From: an archaeon UBA55
Lineage (GTDB): Archaea; Undinarchaeota; Undinarchaeia; Undinarchaeales; Undinarchaeaceae
Length of the DNA stretch: 5,244 nt
Reading direction: 5' to 3'
NCBI GenBank assembly: GCA_002495465.1
Contig: DAFN01000003.1
Location: 30,682-35,925, forward strand
Position numbers and translations under genes: made by a program. Positions 5,101-5,244 of this stretch are shown here, one piece after another. Each line of letters starts with the position of its first letter. The first letter of the stretch is position 1. The notes under the pieces are model-generated. The model worked only from the letters and a program-made list of their open reading frames with translations. It ran no database searches and had not been told where the DNA came from.

Positions 5101-5244
5101 CCGGAAAACTCACTATAATCTGGACATTCAATCATATCGCCGCCGCAATTGTTGTAGCGGTCTTCTATATATTCACAGAGAACTCCTTCAGTCACCCAGG
5201 AGCATCCTGTATCTGCCACATCACTTTCATCTACGTGTCCTTCC
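2109..5244 (-). CDS. Large secreted mosaic adhesin-like protein (LamG, lectin-like and Cys repeats), 5' end missing
   Basis: The frame is open to the right edge of the window, so the true start and any signal peptide are outside. GTG at 5219 is used here only as residue 1 for numbering. About 1045 codons are visible, ending at TGA 2111-2109. Order of parts: Cys repeats with C-G-x-C-P pattern (21-156), Gly-rich linker (224-298), Cys module (302-349), first half of a C-type-lectin-like DUF1554-type domain (349-422), LamG domain (about 431-622), a Tyr/Gly-rich stretch (636-710), second half of the lectin-like domain (716-796), more Cys repeats (810-949) and a Gly/Ser-rich tail (954-1036). There are 37 Cys, none between 368 and 747. 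Lys is scarce (about 4%) and Asp/Glu plentiful. No membrane segment or archaeosortase-type C-terminus is visible. It heads a run of pilin-like genes and is probably an extracellular adhesin or appendage subunit; function is inferred. Confidence 0.85.
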   Translation of the reverse strand, partial: EGHVDESDVADTGCSWVTEGVLCEYIEDRYNNCGGDMIECPDYSEFSGQWVRTEGADGYENCGSDMVICPDYTRLAGDRKEKTVCDEDDDEWMCLRNCGGFSNVECPEGFERAGESPERKVTESWQESVVYFDTPEISYGESLDYCGRQYVACSEFRKGAKTAGSPNPKLALREAEEWDTPDYSEMPDKLSTPEISIGLNALFLSGLTRGELSSGSYSCIPIPYTSCKNRASGGGNGGGEDASRPDGDETGSTPESGTGNIGGNGFDGGGVSGFVTGTGLGGSAVGVGGSSRFDDLGSGGKIGTPTSTDCERISVESCETFGDCVLVSESPASCSSLPKSVCETSYFYKNDLTKPLCRLGLGPNLEDGIESADYICQQEAESSSLSLEGKWIAALSYKEGDIETDLKGRVRAETAKNVYGESITYGSLRDSFDSTSYKWLEDDVLSLDGSSGYVQIPDSDNIESSTAITATGWFWLEEPQSGYIGVILSKSSTGSNREINYELAINSNDELQLSASGEIGGTTTTETVTSSFDISADKWYYFTFVVKPQGMRLYVSDASEWDYYKPDRYAIDSSSSRPFGIGATLSTNDEDLYIGAMKSGSTISNHFKGMIDSITIWTTELGPTQYYMLQKLGRGGVGGITKNPYYSFYSYDDEINYEAQEIFEYYGEYTGGVWGWTDYTENLGAVYEFGGWITGRVQDRSSTTRGNNNGNYHGGATLGYKASRTFSYDEDGTYISDNEFWTGTDSSGGYSGEACEQFLSDTSWTSKSVGDGTYGKADERYISSTFSKGDASCFDNLRLACLKQDYIPDEIYKVPAGCGNIIGDCSGVAGQSEIDTDKLMKRVKAGSTGTFDSGRRDRVYISNYIDNCPTEIKCPSNSGNSGIWVSDVNTACGDFTYTCPSGTACAGDTLTSTTYYYGKMTVGAGPCGGCDIGNAYCKSKFSDDCVPFTVQNKAMTCDSSETSGGTITGADGFGYGSGLGGSGGSGSSSSSGGTFTPKTTADSCSAFGTGSGDGLGGDGVSPGVGGSSEGNNVIDGSGGLGGFG
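2112..2360 (-). other. Gly/Ser-rich C-terminal tail of the large protein
   Basis: Residues 954-1036 are mostly Gly and Ser, with one Cys at 996, and end in GGLGGFG. It contains GSGLGGS and GVGGSS, as linker 1 does, and FTPKTTADSC echoes the TPTSTDC at the end of linker 1. It carries no hydrophobic anchor or sorting motif, so the protein is not held by its C-terminus in any way I recognise. Confidence 0.7.
2529..2642 (-). repeat. Two further C-P type Cys repeats near the C-terminus
   Basis: Residues 860-897 contain NCPTEIKCPSNSG and ACGDFTYTCPSGT, which repeat the pattern Cys, about five to six residues, Cys-Pro of the four N-terminal units. The first copy is followed by SGIWV, like SGQWV after N-terminal copy 1. 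More Cys follow at 897, 919, 922, 929, 937 and 949. Confidence 0.6.
2832..3074 (-). other. Second half of the C-type-lectin-like (DUF1554-type) domain
   Basis: Residues 716-796 contain DEDG at 721-724, F-W-T-G-T at 732-736, Cys747, Trp756-Thr-Ser, Gly764, Cys785 and LRLACLKQ at 789-796. This order (WTGT, a Cys, WTS, then a pair of Cys with RLxC near the end) is, as I recall it, the closing half of the DUF1554-type lectin-like domain. Cys747, 785 and 793 are the expected disulphide residues together with Cys368. Confidence 0.5.
3354..3929 (-). other. LamG / concanavalin A-like domain inserted in the lectin-like domain
   Basis: Residues about 431-622 read as a LamG_3-type jelly roll: LSLDGSSGYVQIPDSDNI near the start, ITATGWFWL, YELAINSNDELQLS, WYYFTFVVKPQGMRLYVSD, LYIGAM, and HFKGMIDSITIW followed by T-E-L-G. 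The fold is Cys-free. The HFKGMIDSITIW strand corresponds to YFNGRVDDLAIW in the LamG protein at the other end of the window. Its place between the two lectin-like halves points to a domain insertion. Confidence 0.78.
3954..4175 (-). other. First half of a C-type-lectin-like (DUF1554-type) domain
   Basis: Residues 349-422 contain Cys349, Gly360, a SADYICQQEA block at 363-372, Gly381, Trp383, A-x-L-S at 385-388 and a YGESITYG stretch at 411-418. From memory this follows the opening of the lectin-like domain known from DUF1554 (PF07588) and related bacterial proteins: G-x-x-x-A-D-x-x-C-x-x-x-A, then G-x-W-x-A-W-L-S. The matching second half lies about 300 residues further on, after the LamG domain. 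The assignment needs a profile search. Confidence 0.5.
4218..4316 (-). other. Cys module shared in spacing with the pilin-like genes
   Basis: Residues 302-334 hold C-x7-C-x5-C-V-L (Cys302, 310, 316) and then C-x7-C (326, 334), a 24-residue period. The spacing C-x7-C-x5-C equals the second Cys unit of the pilin-like protein at 2095-1715 (Cys106, 114, 120). Leu318 stands where that protein has Trp. Confidence 0.55.
4326..4550 (-). other. Gly-rich linker 1 in the large protein
   Basis: Residues 224-298 are dominated by Gly with Ser, Asp, Thr and Asn, without Cys, and end with GGKIGTPTSTDC just before the Cys module. It contains GLGGS and GVGGSS, motifs that come back in the C-terminal tail. It is probably a flexible spacer separating the Cys repeats from the lectin-like part. 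Confidence 0.7.
4752..5159 (-). repeat. Four degenerate C-G-x(n)-C-P protein repeats
   Basis: Four units in residues 21-156 of the large protein share Cys-Gly, four to five residues, a hydrophobic residue, one residue, Cys and usually Pro: NCGGDMIECPDY at 24-35, NCGSDMVICPDY at 53-64, NCGGFSNVECPEGF at 89-102 and YCGRQYVACSEF at 137-148. Each is followed by a Gly about 6-11 residues after the second Cys (SG, AG, AG, AG). The first two are closest, 29 residues apart; the others are 36 and 48 residues further on. They probably form small disulphide-closed units. No family is assigned. Confidence 0.7.

Noticed and set aside
5217..5219. GTG at 5219 as the real start of the large protein
   Set aside because: The frame stays open to the window edge, no ribosome site precedes the GTG and no signal peptide follows it, while the sequence starts within a Cys-x-Trp motif. 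The gene almost certainly continues upstream.

Overview
All coding sequence lies on the minus strand, so transcription runs from right to left. The window is almost fully coding: five genes read in the order large multidomain surface protein (5244 to 2109, 5' end outside the window), three small pilin-like proteins (2095-1715, 1718-1386, 1389-1192) and a membrane-anchored LamG protein (1140 to 1, 3' end outside the window). The only real intergenic gap is 51 bases (1141-1191). I see no RNA gene, mobile element or CRISPR array.

The organism looks archaeal. Four consecutive proteins begin with a short N-terminus ending in Gly, followed at once by a long hydrophobic helix. This is the layout of archaeal class III (archaellin/type IV pilin) signal peptides. 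AGA/AGG for Arg and ATA for Ile are common, small genes overlap by ATGA, and the gap before the LamG gene looks like an archaeal TATA promoter for a leaderless mRNA. The proteins are acidic, low in Lys and Cys-rich with LamG domains. Together this fits a DPANN archaeon, and Nanohaloarchaeota is a plausible but unproven guess.

The large protein is a mosaic: four degenerate Cys repeats, a Gly-rich linker, a Cys module, then what looks like a C-type-lectin-like (DUF1554-type) domain split by an inserted LamG domain, further Cys repeats and a Gly/Ser-rich tail. The Cys spacing of its middle module reappears in two of the pilin-like proteins downstream. The first and third pilin-like proteins align without gaps for about 44 residues, so they are probably paralogues.

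My reading is that the locus encodes a surface appendage or pseudopilus-like complex: several pilin-like subunits made with two large carbohydrate- or protein-binding (LamG/lectin-like) proteins. The layout resembles bacterial minor-pilin plus PilY1 adhesin clusters, but I see no sequence relationship to those. A role in adhesion or host contact is inference.
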